Positions 9,489 through 19,478 of a stretch of DNA of 36,958 nucleotides are shown here, one piece after another. A model generated the notes under the pieces. That model searched no databases. It was given only the letters and a program-made list of their open reading frames with translations, and was not told where the DNA came from. The position numbers were made by a program, and so were the translations under genes. This DNA comes from Comamonadaceae bacterium. GTDB lineage: Bacteria; Pseudomonadota; Gammaproteobacteria; Burkholderiales; Burkholderiaceae_C. The stretch spans positions 1-36,958 of the forward strand of contig CANFTU010000004.1 of the NCBI GenBank assembly GCA_947450005.1. The letters run 5' to 3'. Numbering within the stretch: the first letter of the stretch is position 1; every line of letters starts with the position of its first letter.

Positions 9489-9767
9489 TCAGTTCGCCCG
9501 GGCCACCCAGAAGGTCGCGCCCTGTGGGCCGTAGTGTTCGGCATGCGGCGTATTGCGCGCCAGGCGGAAACCCTCCCCGGCTTGGTAGGGGCGGCGGCTG
9601 TCGCCCACAGTCAAGACCAGGCTGCCGCGCGCGACGTGGACGTGCAAGTCAAAGGGGTGGGTATGGCTGTCGAGTTGCAGATCGGGAGCCCACTCGCGTG
9701 TGATGATTTCATCAAAGCCTTCGTCCATGGCTTGGGCGGTAAAGTCTTCCAGATTGACAGGCTGCAT
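9489..9767 (-). CDS. Small cupin-domain protein
   Basis: HTHPFDLHVHVARGSLVLTVGDSRRPYQAGEGFRLARNTPHAEHYGPQGA beta-barrel cupin pattern. Confidence 0.85.
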   Translation of the reverse strand: MQPVNLEDFTAQAMDEGFDEIITREWAPDLQLDSHTHPFDLHVHVARGSLVLTVGDSRRPYQAGEGFRLARNTPHAEHYGPQGATFWVARAN

Positions 9768-9860
9768 GGGGGCTCCAGAACGGGGTCATCTATCCTACCA
9801 AGGCAAATCAGCCGGCCACAGTGTGCTGCAATCGGCCCCTCACTTCAATGGTATCCACGC

Positions 9861-10622
9861 ATGCAGACCAACCATCCTTCGCCCCTTGTCTTGATCACCG
9901 GTGCCAGCCGCGGCATCGGCGCAGCCACCGCCCTTTTGGCAGCCCGCCAGGGCTGGGCTGTGGCCGTGAATTACGCCGGCAACGCCAGCGCCGCGCAGAA
10001 GGTGGTGCAACAGATCCGGGCCGAGGGCGGCAAAGCCGAAATTTTTCAGGCCGATGTCGGCGACCCGGCGCACATCGCGCGGCTTTTTGCGCAGGTGGAC
10101 GCCAGCCTGGGCCGCATCACTGCGCTGGTCAACAACGCCGGCGTGGTCGACATGACCGCCCGGCTGGACGAGATGTCCTGGGAACGCTTGGAACGCATGA
10201 TGCGCATCAACGTGCTGGGCAGTCTGGCCTGCGCCCGCGAAGCGGTGCTGCGCATGAGCACCCGGCACGGCGGCGCAGGCGGCGTCATCGTCAATGTGGG
10301 CAGCGTGGCCGCGCGCCTGGGCTCCCCTGCGCAATATCTGGACTACGCTGCCAGCAAAGGCGCGATTGATACCTTCACTTTGGGCCTGGCCAAGGAAGTG
10401 GCGGGCGAAGGCATACGCGTCAATTGCATACGTCCGGGGATTATTGATACCGACTTGCACGGCAGCGGCGGGCTGCCCAACCGGGCCCGCGACCTGGCGC
10501 CGCAAGTGCCCATGCAACGGCCGGGCACAGCGCACGAGGTGGCACAGTCAATCGCGTGGCTGCTCAGCGACGCCGCGAGTTACGTCACCGGCTCCATCAT
10601 CGATGTAGCGGGCGGCCGCTAA
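9861..10622 (+). CDS. SDR family NAD(P)-dependent oxidoreductase
   Basis: LVLITGASRGIGAATALLA, LVNNAGVVD, YAASKGAIDTFTLGLAKEV, VNCIRPGIIDTDL. Confidence 0.93.
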   Translation: MQTNHPSPLVLITGASRGIGAATALLAARQGWAVAVNYAGNASAAQKVVQQIRAEGGKAEIFQADVGDPAHIARLFAQVDASLGRITALVNNAGVVDMTARLDEMSWERLERMMRINVLGSLACAREAVLRMSTRHGGAGGVIVNVGSVAARLGSPAQYLDYAASKGAIDTFTLGLAKEVAGEGIRVNCIRPGIIDTDLHGSGGLPNRARDLAPQVPMQRPGTAHEVAQSIAWLLSDAASYVTGSIIDVAGGR

Positions 10623-11113
10623 TGCAGGAAAAGACCATGGCCAAGAAATACTACTGGGAAGATTTGCAAGCCGGCCAAGTGCGCGATTTGGGGCACGTGA
10701 CGCCCACGCGCGAAGCCATCCTTGCGTTTGCCACGCAGTTCGACCCACAGCCCTTTCATTTGGACGATGCGGCGGCGCAGGCCTCGGTGTTTGGCGCACT
10801 GTGCGCCAGCGGCTGGCATACCTGTTCGATGGCGATGCGGCTGATGGTGGACAACTTTCTGGTCGACAGCTCCAGCCTGGGCTCGCCTGGCTTGGAAAAC
10901 ATCCAATGGCACAAGCCGGTGTTCCCGGGCGACACGCTGCATCTCACCGTCCGCATCACCGACACCCGCCCCATGCGTTCGCGTCCCTACGTGGGCATGG
11001 TGCGCATCGTATGGGACGTGACCCGCCAAGGCGGCGAAAAAGTCTTGTCCATGGAGGGTTGGGCCATGTTCGGACGGCGCCACCCGGCTGCGCCCGAGGC
11101 AGCAACGGCCTGA
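10622..11113 (+). CDS. MaoC family dehydratase
   Basis: Hotdog fold motif FATQFDPQPFHLDDAAA...GWHTCSMAMRLMVDNF; ATG overlaps the SDR stop (TAATG). Confidence 0.88.
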   Translation: MQEKTMAKKYYWEDLQAGQVRDLGHVTPTREAILAFATQFDPQPFHLDDAAAQASVFGALCASGWHTCSMAMRLMVDNFLVDSSSLGSPGLENIQWHKPVFPGDTLHLTVRITDTRPMRSRPYVGMVRIVWDVTRQGGEKVLSMEGWAMFGRRHPAAPEAATA

Positions 11114-11180
11114 CAGCCCGCCGGTATCATCCCGCGGCGGCGCAAGCCAACGACCGCACATACCAATACAGGAGTACCGC

Positions 11181-12185
11181 ATGCGCCCTACCCACTCTCC
11201 GCGCCGCCGCGCCGTTCTCGCGGCCATGGCAGCCAGCAGCAGCTTGGCACTGCCAGCCTGGGCGCAGAGCAAAGCGCTCTTGCGCATCTCCAGCCCGGCC
11301 GTACCCGACGACTGGCACGCCAGGATGTGGACCGTGTTCAAAGATGCCCTGGACAAAAGCGCGCCGGGTGAATTTGATGTGCAGATCAACCTCAACGCCA
11401 GCCTGTTCAAACAAGGTGCGGAACCGGCGGCGATGGCCCGTGGCAATCTGGAATTGACCACGGTCTCGGCTGCGGATATTGCCAAAATTGTTCCTGAATT
11501 CTCCATCTTCACCGCTGGTTATGTGGTGCGTGACGCGGCGCAGCAGCAGAAAATTTTCAATGGCTCGATCGGCACCGAGATGTTCAAGACCGTCTCGGAA
11601 AAAATGGACATCACCGTCCTGTCGACCTGCTACTACGGCACCCGCCAAGTCAATCTGCGCGAAATGCGCAATGTCAAAACGCCGGGCGACCTGAAGGGCG
11701 TCAAATTGCGCATGCCCGGATCGAAGGACTGGCTGTTCCTTGGCGAAGCGCTGGGTGCGACCGCCACGCCGCTGGCTTTTGGCGAGGTCTATCTGGGCCT
11801 CAAAGCCGGCACCATCGACGGGCAGGACAACCCGCTGCCCACTGTCAAGGCCGCCAAGTTTTATGAGGTGACCAAGCAGATCGTGCTCACCAGCCATTTG
11901 GTTGACGGTTTGTTCATCGCCATATCCAACAAGGCGCTTGCCGCCATGACGGCAGGACAGCGCCAGAAAGTGTTGGCCGCGGCGCAAGCCGCCGCTGCTT
12001 ACAACAACGAGAACCGCGCCAAAGAAGAAGCGCAGCTGGTGGAGTTTTTCAAGAAAGAGGGCCTGCAGGTCACAACGCCCGACCTGGACGCCTTCCATAA
12101 AACCGTACAAGCCGCTTATATGAACGCGGACTATGCCAAAACCTGGCCGCACGGGTTGCTGGATCGCATCAATGCCGTCAAATAG
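11181..12185 (+). CDS. dctP: TRAP transporter substrate-binding protein (DctP family)
   Basis: Signal peptide, KGVKLRMPGSKDWL, GEVYLGLKAGTIDGQDNPLPTVKAAKFYEVTKQI. Confidence 0.92.
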   Translation: MRPTHSPRRRAVLAAMAASSSLALPAWAQSKALLRISSPAVPDDWHARMWTVFKDALDKSAPGEFDVQINLNASLFKQGAEPAAMARGNLELTTVSAADIAKIVPEFSIFTAGYVVRDAAQQQKIFNGSIGTEMFKTVSEKMDITVLSTCYYGTRQVNLREMRNVKTPGDLKGVKLRMPGSKDWLFLGEALGATATPLAFGEVYLGLKAGTIDGQDNPLPTVKAAKFYEVTKQIVLTSHLVDGLFIAISNKALAAMTAGQRQKVLAAAQAAAAYNNENRAKEEAQLVEFFKKEGLQVTTPDLDAFHKTVQAAYMNADYAKTWPHGLLDRINAVK

Positions 12186-12194
12186 CGCGCCCGC

Positions 12195-12674
12195 ATGAGC
12201 GTTTGGATGCAGCGTGCCGCGAACTGGGTGGGTGGCGGCCTGTTCGTGGCCCTGTTTGGCGTTTTCATCGTCCAGATCACAGCGCGCTTTGGCTTGAACA
12301 AACCGCTGGCGTGGACCGACGAGGCGGCGGTCATTCTGTATGTCTGGGTTATTTTGTGGGCCACCGCGACCATGGTTCCGCAGCGCGAGCATGTCGCGTT
12401 TGACTTGATCTGGAACAGCGTGGGCACTGGCGCGCGCCGGGCCATGCAAATCACCGGCAACCTGCTGGTCGGCACGCTGGCTTTGGTAGCCTTGCCTGCG
12501 AGCTGGGACTATGTGCGCTTTATGGCGCGCGAAGGCACGCCCGTGCTGGATGTTCCGCTGTTCTGGGTCTATGTACCTTTTGTGCTCATGTTGTTAGCGT
12601 TGGTGCTGCGCTGTGGCTTTGCGGTGTGGCAGGCGCTGCGCAGACAAGGTCTGGACGCGGAGTTGCGCTTGTGA
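12195..12674 (+). CDS. dctQ: TRAP transporter small permease (DctQ family)
   Basis: Four TM segments, WTDEAAVILYVWVILWATATMVPQREHVAFDLI. Confidence 0.9.
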   Translation: MSVWMQRAANWVGGGLFVALFGVFIVQITARFGLNKPLAWTDEAAVILYVWVILWATATMVPQREHVAFDLIWNSVGTGARRAMQITGNLLVGTLALVALPASWDYVRFMAREGTPVLDVPLFWVYVPFVLMLLALVLRCGFAVWQALRRQGLDAELRL

Positions 12675-13969
12675 GCGTGGCCTTGGGCACCTTATTGGCC
12701 GTGATGCTGGCCGGCTTGTTGTTGCGCATGCCCATTGGCTTTTCCATGCTGGCGGCTGGTGTGGGCTATTTGCTGGTTAAGGGCCAGGATCTGGGCTTGG
12801 TAGCCGAGCAGGTCTGCAATGGGCTTTACAACAACTACGTGCTGCTGGCGGTGCCGCTGTTTGTGTTTGCGGCCAATCTGATGAACGCAGGGACGGTGAG
12901 CGAACGCATTTTTGATTTCTGCCGCATCCTGGTGGGCCGCATGCGCGGGGGGCTTGCGCAGGTGGACATTCTGGTGAGCGTGGTGTTTTCGGGCATGAGC
13001 GGCAGCGCGATTGCCGACGCCGCCGGACCGGGCCTGGTGACCATCCGGCAAATGCTGAAGAAGTCCGAATACACGCCCGGATTCGCCGGTGCGGTCGTGG
13101 TGGCCAGCGCCACGCTGGGACCCATCATCCCGCCCAGTATTCCCATGGTGATTTACGCCTTGGTGTCCGGCGCGTCGGTGGGCGCGCTGTTTCTGGGCGG
13201 GGTTGTGCCGGGCCTTTGCATGGCGCTGCTGATGATGGGCGTGGTGCAGATCATCGCCACCCGGCGCAACATGCCGCGGGAAGACCCGATTCCGCTGCGC
13301 GAATGGCCCGCTATTTTGTACCGCGGTGCGTTACCGCTTTCCATGCCCGTTGTTCTGCTGGGTGGCATTTACAGCGGCGCGTTCACGCCAACCGAGGCTG
13401 CTGCCGTCGCGGCGCTGCATGCACTGGTGCTCGCGGGTGTGGTGTACCGCGCGCTAACGTGGCGTGCTTTAGCTGGCGTGATCTTGGAATCCACGCGCAG
13501 CAGCGCGGTGATCACGCTGATTCTGGCCGGGTCGTTCATCCTGAATTACGCCTTTACCAGCGAAGGCGTACCGCAAACCATGGCGCACTGGGTGGCCGGG
13601 ATGCAACTGACGCAGTTGCAATTTCTGCTGCTGGTCAATGGCTTGTTCCTGGCGCTGGGCTGCTTTCTGGATGTGTCCGTCTTGCTGCTGGTGTTTGTGC
13701 CCATGTTGCTGCCCGCTGCGCGCCTGTTGGGCGTGGACCTGGTGCACTTTGGCGTGCTGGTGGTGCTCAACATGATGATTGGGCTCATCCACCCGCCGTT
13801 TGGCATGCTGCTGTTCGTTACCAAAGCGCTGACCGGCATTCCGATTGGCGACATGATGCGTGAAGGGTGGCCGTTTTTGCTGATGCTGCTGGCGCTGCTG
13901 CTGGCCATCACCGTGTTTCCGCAAATAGTGCTGTGGCTGCCGCACACCATGGGGTATGTGACCGGGTGA
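12671..13969 (+). CDS. dctM: TRAP transporter large permease (DctM family)
   Basis: MPIGFSMLAAGVGYLL, GSAIADAAGPGLVTIRQM, LGPIIPPSIPMVIYA; GTG start overlaps the dctQ TGA (GTGA). Confidence 0.92.
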   Translation: MSVALGTLLAVMLAGLLLRMPIGFSMLAAGVGYLLVKGQDLGLVAEQVCNGLYNNYVLLAVPLFVFAANLMNAGTVSERIFDFCRILVGRMRGGLAQVDILVSVVFSGMSGSAIADAAGPGLVTIRQMLKKSEYTPGFAGAVVVASATLGPIIPPSIPMVIYALVSGASVGALFLGGVVPGLCMALLMMGVVQIIATRRNMPREDPIPLREWPAILYRGALPLSMPVVLLGGIYSGAFTPTEAAAVAALHALVLAGVVYRALTWRALAGVILESTRSSAVITLILAGSFILNYAFTSEGVPQTMAHWVAGMQLTQLQFLLLVNGLFLALGCFLDVSVLLLVFVPMLLPAARLLGVDLVHFGVLVVLNMMIGLIHPPFGMLLFVTKALTGIPIGDMMREGWPFLLMLLALLLAITVFPQIVLWLPHTMGYVTG

Positions 13970-13999
13970 TTCCCACAACGGGCAGGCCGAGGGAGGCGC

Positions 14000-16378
14000 A
14001 TGGATAATCCATCGACTTCGCACCGCCTATTCCCCTTGATACCGATTTCCCCATTCCGCCGCAAACTCAGAATAGCCCTGTGCCTGGCGCAGGTCATGGT
14101 TTTTTTGCCTGCGTCGGTAATTGCACAGTCGGAGGAAGCGGCACCCACCTTGCTACAAGCCGACCGGATCAGCGGGCACAGCGGCGCAGAAACGGTCCTG
14201 GAGGGCGACGCGCTGCTGCAAAAACCGGGTTTGGTCCTCCAAGCCGATCAGCTGGAATATGACCAACTCAGCGACCGGGCCAAGGCAACCGGGAACGTCC
14301 GAATCCAGCGCAAAGGCAGCCGTTATGAAGGCACCGCGGGCGAAGTAACCGTGGATTCCATGGAAGGGTACATGGACAACATGCGCTACGAGTTTGAACA
14401 GAATGGAAGCCACGGTGAAGCCCTTCGGGTCGATTTTGTCGACGAGACCCACAGCACGCTGTTCCAAACGACCTACACCACCTGCCGTCGCGATGCGGTC
14501 GCCGATTGGGCGCCTGCCTGGGTCGTTCGGGCGGGTCAGTTGGATCTGGATAACGACGAAGACATTGGAACCGCCCAAAGTGCATATTTGGAGTTCAAAG
14601 GCGTTCCTATCCTGCCGATTCCGCCGATGGGTTTCCCGCTATCGGAAAAGCGCAAGTCCGGATTTCTGCCACCCACTTTGGGGCTGGACAACACCAATGG
14701 CCTGGAAGTGACAACGCCGTATTACTGGAACATTGCGCCGAATCGGGACGCGACCATTTCGCCTACCCTAATGGCATCTCGCGGTGTGAATGTAACTAGC
14801 GAGTATCGTTATTTGGAGTCAGATTACTTGGGCGTAGTGAAGACGTCAGTACTGCCAAGCGACCAATTGCGAAGCTCGGATCGCTGGGGCTTGGCCCTCA
14901 AGCACCAAGCCAGGCTCGACACGCAGCTCGGTGGCGTCGGCTGGGGGCTTAATGTGAACCGGGTGAGTGACGACAATTATTGGCGGGACTTCGCTTCTCT
15001 GGCATATACCGGTCAAACCATCACGGGCCCGGCAGGTGCAATCGGGGCGGCCCAAGCACTGTCAGCTGCCGGACAGACCGCCGCTGCGTTTGCCGATCCT
15101 GCGGCAGGGGCTTTGCGCTTGCTTCCTTCGCAATTCAATGCCGGCTGGGGCAGCGGCTATTTTTCTTCCGCCGTCATGGTTCAAAAGTGGCAGGTTTTGC
15201 AGGATGCAAACGCCTACATTGTTAAACCGTATGAGCGCCTTCCCCAGATCACGGGACGCTATGCCAGGATCAATGATGGCGGCTGGGACTGGTCCATCGA
15301 CGGTGACTTCACCCGGTTTTCTTCCTATGCAGAGCTGACGGGCCAGCCCAATGCGGATCGCGGTGTTCTGTGGGGTCAAGTCAGTCGGCCCTGGCTCGCA
15401 CCGCAGGGCTACATCACGCCCAAAATGCAACTGCATGCCGTCGCTTACCAATATGACAACCTCACTTACTACGGAAGCAGTGGAGCAGCCAGCAGCGTTC
15501 CGACATTCAGCTTGGACAGCGGGCTGGTTTTCGAAAGAGAGTCCCTGTGGGGCAACCAAACCATCGTCCAAACACTAGAGCCGCGGGCGTTCTATGTCTA
15601 TACGCCTTACCACCAACAATACCAATTACCGAACTACGACACCGGCGCAAACGACTTTAACTTTGCCTCCATCTACATGGAAAACGCATTTTCCGGGCAT
15701 GACAAGGTATCGGATAACAATTTGCTGACGCTGGGCCTGACCAGTCGCTACCTGGACCATGAAACGGGAGGGCAGTTTGCCCGGTTTGGCGTTGCGCAGC
15801 GCGTGCGTTTTGAAGATCAAAACGTAGGGATCAACAGCAGCAGCAGCGCGGCCTTAGCCGGATTCAGCGATTTCCTGGTCGGAGGGGCCATCAATATCAA
15901 CGAACGATGGGTTTTTGACTCCTTGTTGCAGTACAACACGCTGACTAATCAGTCCGTACGCTCCACTGCAGGTGCGCGCTACAGCCCGGGGCCTTACCGG
16001 GTGCTGAATCTGGCCTATCGGCTCACTCGGAACACCAGTGAGCAAATCGACAGCAGTGTGCAGTGGCCGCTCAACAAGGTCTGGCAGGGACAAGGCGAAG
16101 AGGAAGGCCAGGCTACTGGTAGGTACTATGGCCTCGCCCGAGCTAACTACAGCCTATATGACGGCCGAATGGTCGACACATTGCTGGGCCTGGAATACGA
16201 TGCAGGGTGTTGGCTTGGACGTGTGGTCCTGCAACGCTCCCAGTTGGACATCAATTCTGCTGTCCAAAGCGTGTTTTTCCAATTGGAGTTTGTCGGATTC
16301 AGCAAGCTGGGAATAAGCCCGGAAAAAGCACTTGCCAGCAGCATTCCCCGCTACCAGCCTCTGCGTGGAACGCCTTAA
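14000..16378 (+). CDS. lptD: LPS-assembly protein LptD
   Basis: OstA-like N-terminus (LEGDALLQKPGLVLQADQLEYDQLSDRAKATGNVRIQRKGSRYEG), beta-barrel C-terminus, followed by surA and rsmA. Confidence 0.95.
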   Translation: MDNPSTSHRLFPLIPISPFRRKLRIALCLAQVMVFLPASVIAQSEEAAPTLLQADRISGHSGAETVLEGDALLQKPGLVLQADQLEYDQLSDRAKATGNVRIQRKGSRYEGTAGEVTVDSMEGYMDNMRYEFEQNGSHGEALRVDFVDETHSTLFQTTYTTCRRDAVADWAPAWVVRAGQLDLDNDEDIGTAQSAYLEFKGVPILPIPPMGFPLSEKRKSGFLPPTLGLDNTNGLEVTTPYYWNIAPNRDATISPTLMASRGVNVTSEYRYLESDYLGVVKTSVLPSDQLRSSDRWGLALKHQARLDTQLGGVGWGLNVNRVSDDNYWRDFASLAYTGQTITGPAGAIGAAQALSAAGQTAAAFADPAAGALRLLPSQFNAGWGSGYFSSAVMVQKWQVLQDANAYIVKPYERLPQITGRYARINDGGWDWSIDGDFTRFSSYAELTGQPNADRGVLWGQVSRPWLAPQGYITPKMQLHAVAYQYDNLTYYGSSGAASSVPTFSLDSGLVFERESLWGNQTIVQTLEPRAFYVYTPYHQQYQLPNYDTGANDFNFASIYMENAFSGHDKVSDNNLLTLGLTSRYLDHETGGQFARFGVAQRVRFEDQNVGINSSSSAALAGFSDFLVGGAININERWVFDSLLQYNTLTNQSVRSTAGARYSPGPYRVLNLAYRLTRNTSEQIDSSVQWPLNKVWQGQGEEEGQATGRYYGLARANYSLYDGRMVDTLLGLEYDAGCWLGRVVLQRSQLDINSAVQSVFFQLEFVGFSKLGISPEKALASSIPRYQPLRGTP

Positions 16379-16403
16379 ATGTCCATGCCCCTCGGAACTT
16401 TGA

Positions 16404-17717
16404 TTGATTGACATGCGATTGCGCCACTGGATTTTTGCCACACTCATGGGACTTGCTGCGGCAGCGTGGGGACAAAGCAGCAGCGCCGATTTAGCCGTGA
16501 CGGCCGATTTTGTGGTGGCCCTGGTGAATTCGGAGCCCATCACCGACAGCGACCTGCGCATGCAAGCCCGCATCTTGGAGCAACAAATGCGCGAGCAAAG
16601 GCTCCCCGGCGTGAGTCCGGGGGCGGTGCGCGAAGCGGCGTTGGAGCGACTGATCACAGAGCGCATCCAACTGCAATTGGCCGAGCAGATGAACATTCGC
16701 GCAGACGAGGCGGCAGTGGATCAGGCTGAGAAAACGATTGCTGCGCAAAACCAGTTGAGTGTGGCCAGCTTGCGGCAGAACCTGGAGAAGGAGGGGCTTT
16801 CCGCGGCTGTTTTCCGGCGCCAGTTGAGTGAACAAGTCGTGTTGGGCCGTTTACGCGAGCGCGAGGTTGACGCGCGTATCAGGATTTCAGAAGCGGATGT
16901 GGATAGCGCGCTGGCAGCACAAGAGGCCGCGAATGCACAACCCACAAACCAGAATATCCATATCGCGCAGCTACTGATCGCGTTGCCCGAACGCCCCAGC
17001 GCGGCGCAAGTCGCAGCGGCACAGACAAAGGCCCAATCCGCGTTGCAGCGCATCCGCAATGGCGAAGCGTTTGAGGCCTTGGTGTCCGAGCTGTCGGACG
17101 GCGACCGCAAGAACGGGGGGCAACTCGGAATGCGCCGGGCAGACCGTTACCCTGACCTCTTTGTGGCGGCTATTCACGATCTTGCAGTAGGCGGCGTCAG
17201 TGAACCCGTGCGCTCCGGCGCCGGGCTGCACATTCTCAAACTCATCGACCGGCAAACGCTGCGCAAAGCAGCCGCCTATACCCAGACCCATGCCCGCCAT
17301 ATCCTTCTGGTTCCGAACCCTGAGCTCAGCGCCGCACAAGCCCAGGAACGGTTGCAACAACTGCGCGATGCCATCGTTTCCCAAAAGACCAGTTTCGAGG
17401 AAGCTGCACGCAGCAACTCACAGGACGGCAGTGCTGCGCAAGGCGGCGATTTGGGCTGGGCCAGCCCTGGCATGTTCGTTCCAGAATTCGAGCAGGTGAT
17501 GGACCGCCTGCGCGACGGCGAAATCAGTGCGCCCATACTGTCCCGCTTCGGTGTGCACCTGATCCAGGCGTTGGAACGGCGGCGGGTGGAGCTCTCACTT
17601 GAACAGCAGCGCGAACAGCTGCGCAAGCAGCTACGCGCCCAGAAAATCGAGGATCGCTACGCCACCTGGTTGGCGGAGTTGCGGGCCCGCGCATTCATTG
17701 AAATTCGCGAGCCCTAG
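16404..17717 (+). CDS. surA: Periplasmic chaperone / peptidyl-prolyl isomerase SurA
   Basis: SurA N-domain plus two parvulin domains ([13 protein letters not shown]..., [26 protein letters not shown]). Confidence 0.95.
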   Translation: MIDMRLRHWIFATLMGLAAAAWGQSSSADLAVTADFVVALVNSEPITDSDLRMQARILEQQMREQRLPGVSPGAVREAALERLITERIQLQLAEQMNIRADEAAVDQAEKTIAAQNQLSVASLRQNLEKEGLSAAVFRRQLSEQVVLGRLREREVDARIRISEADVDSALAAQEAANAQPTNQNIHIAQLLIALPERPSAAQVAAAQTKAQSALQRIRNGEAFEALVSELSDGDRKNGGQLGMRRADRYPDLFVAAIHDLAVGGVSEPVRSGAGLHILKLIDRQTLRKAAAYTQTHARHILLVPNPELSAAQAQERLQQLRDAIVSQKTSFEEAARSNSQDGSAAQGGDLGWASPGMFVPEFEQVMDRLRDGEISAPILSRFGVHLIQALERRRVELSLEQQREQLRKQLRAQKIEDRYATWLAELRARAFIEIREP

Positions 17718-17731
17718 CCCGCAACTGGTTC

Positions 17732-18538
17732 ATGAAGCATATTGCGCGCAAGCGCTTCGGCCAAAATTTTTTGCACGACGCGTCTGCGATTGCAGCCATC
17801 GTGGACGCCATCGCGCCAAAACCCGGGGATGCGGTGGTGGAAATCGGCCCGGGTTTAGGGGCTTTAACCCGGCCCTTGCGCGAGCAACTGGAGCGCATGA
17901 CGGTGGTCGAAATCGACCGGGATCTTGCAGCCCGGCTGCGCAATGATCCGCAGCTGCGGGTTATCGAGTCCGATGTGCTCCGGGTTGATTTCGCCCAACT
18001 TCATGAAGAAATGGGGATATCTGGCGGTCTGAGGATTGTGGGCAACTTGCCCTACAACGTTTCCACACCGATTTTGTTCCATTTGCTCGCGTTCGCACAC
18101 CGTGTGCGAGATCAACACTTCATGCTGCAAAAAGAGGTGGTGGAGCGGATTGTTGCCCCGGCCGGCAGCTCCGAGTTCAGTCGCCTGAGTGTGATGCTGC
18201 AATGGCGCTACGCCATGGAGAACGTGCTCGATGTCGGCCCGGAATGTTTTGATCCGGCGCCCAAAGTGAACAGCGCCGTGGTGCGCATGACGCCGCTCAC
18301 ATCAGTACCCGATGTCAGCCCCAAGCGTTTATCCGAGGTGGTGCAGATCGCCTTCAGCCAGCGCCGCAAACTGATGCGCAACACCCTGGGCCCGTGGCTG
18401 GACCAAGAAGGTTTCAGCGGTACGTTTGACCTGCAAAGACGCGCCCAAGAAGTGGGCGTTGACGAGTACGTGGCGCTGGCGCGTCAGCTCGACACCACCG
18501 TTGACCTCAGGCCGCTGTCAGCCAGTAGTTTGCGTTAA
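17732..18538 (+). CDS. rsmA: 16S rRNA (adenine1518/1519-N6)-dimethyltransferase
   Basis: [47 protein letters not shown]. Confidence 0.97.
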   Translation: MKHIARKRFGQNFLHDASAIAAIVDAIAPKPGDAVVEIGPGLGALTRPLREQLERMTVVEIDRDLAARLRNDPQLRVIESDVLRVDFAQLHEEMGISGGLRIVGNLPYNVSTPILFHLLAFAHRVRDQHFMLQKEVVERIVAPAGSSEFSRLSVMLQWRYAMENVLDVGPECFDPAPKVNSAVVRMTPLTSVPDVSPKRLSEVVQIAFSQRRKLMRNTLGPWLDQEGFSGTFDLQRRAQEVGVDEYVALARQLDTTVDLRPLSASSLR

Positions 18539-18654
18539 AGGGGCTACTCATGCGCAAAGCCATGGGCGAGACGTCCAATAGCTTGTCGGTGGGCATGGGC
18601 TCTGACCCATCTTGCAGCAACTGTGCCCGTGCCGCTTCGCTGTTTGCCTGGTTC

Positions 18655-18689
18655 GCCCGTTCTGCTTGGCTGGTGTGTGCAGAACGGGC
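18655..18689. terminator. Hairpin between convergent rsmA and barstar genes
   Basis: 11-bp perfect stem gcccgttctgc/gcagaacgggc with 13-nt loop; no strong U-tract, so terminator function is uncertain. Confidence 0.45.
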
Positions 18690-19090
18690 TACAGAAAAGA
18701 ATAGAAGCACCTGAACGGTATCTTTCTGTCCCCCCAGTAGTCCGCGGTGTCCCGGAAAATATCGAGCAACTGCTCGCGGCCTTCCTTGTCAAACTTCGCG
18801 TTGGCAGGAACCTGTTCCAGGACGACAACAAAGCCCGTCTGGGGACCTGACTTGTAGACCGTGTCGGTCATGCTGTCATACAGCGAGTCAAAGTTTTTCG
18901 CGCCCGTCGTGGCCAACTTGAATTGCTGAACCAGCAAATCCAGCACGTCCTGCTTGGTCAGGGCACTAGACAATTTTGCGTACAGAAAATGATGGCCCAG
19001 CTGATCTGCCGCGGCCTGCAATTCGGTGACGCTAAAAGCCCGGATCGATTGAACGATGTTGGGCCGTATATTTTTCAAAGGTAAGTCCAT
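18689..19090 (-). CDS. Barstar (barnase inhibitor) family protein
   Basis: GAKNFDSLYDSMTD, GFVVVLEQVPANAKFDKEGREQLLDIFRDTADYWGDRKIPFRCFYSFL. Confidence 0.88.
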   Translation of the reverse strand: MDLPLKNIRPNIVQSIRAFSVTELQAAADQLGHHFLYAKLSSALTKQDVLDLLVQQFKLATTGAKNFDSLYDSMTDTVYKSGPQTGFVVVLEQVPANAKFDKEGREQLLDIFRDTADYWGDRKIPFRCFYSFL

Positions 19091-19478
19091 CCCCAGTCCG
19101 CTTTCTCACAACAAAAGTTATCTATCATCCAGTGAACGGGCCGCTTTGGGCGGTCCAACTCCGTTCACGAAAATCGGAAAATCGTCCACTCTCGCAGCGT
19201 TTTCTAATTCCAAAACAGTCGATTGTCCTTGAAACAGCGCAAATTGGCAAGCTAATCCTCCTCTCTCGCCGCGAAAGCTTCGCTTCGCTTGCAGGCAGCC
19301 CAGAGCGTGGAAAACACGTGCTAAAAACCTGACGGGATTCGGATTTCTTTGCACCGAATCCCCTACGCACATGCATGAAAATATTTATGGCAATATTTTT
19401 TTACGAATATCATCGCCGCCATTAGGTCTTAAGCGCACCGATCGCTTGGGCTAACGTTCACTTCACGAGGAACTTCGT

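Noticed and set aside
11127-12449. 440-aa minus-strand ORF
   Set aside because: Antisense to the TRAP dctP/dctQ genes, which have clear family signatures.
18544-18831. 95-aa minus-strand ORF
   Set aside because: Overlaps the barstar gene end and a hairpin; no homology recognised.
19118-19376. Small minus-strand ORFs upstream of the barstar gene (considered as a barnase partner)
   Set aside because: No RNase N1/barnase motifs; two overlapping frames with no coding signature.
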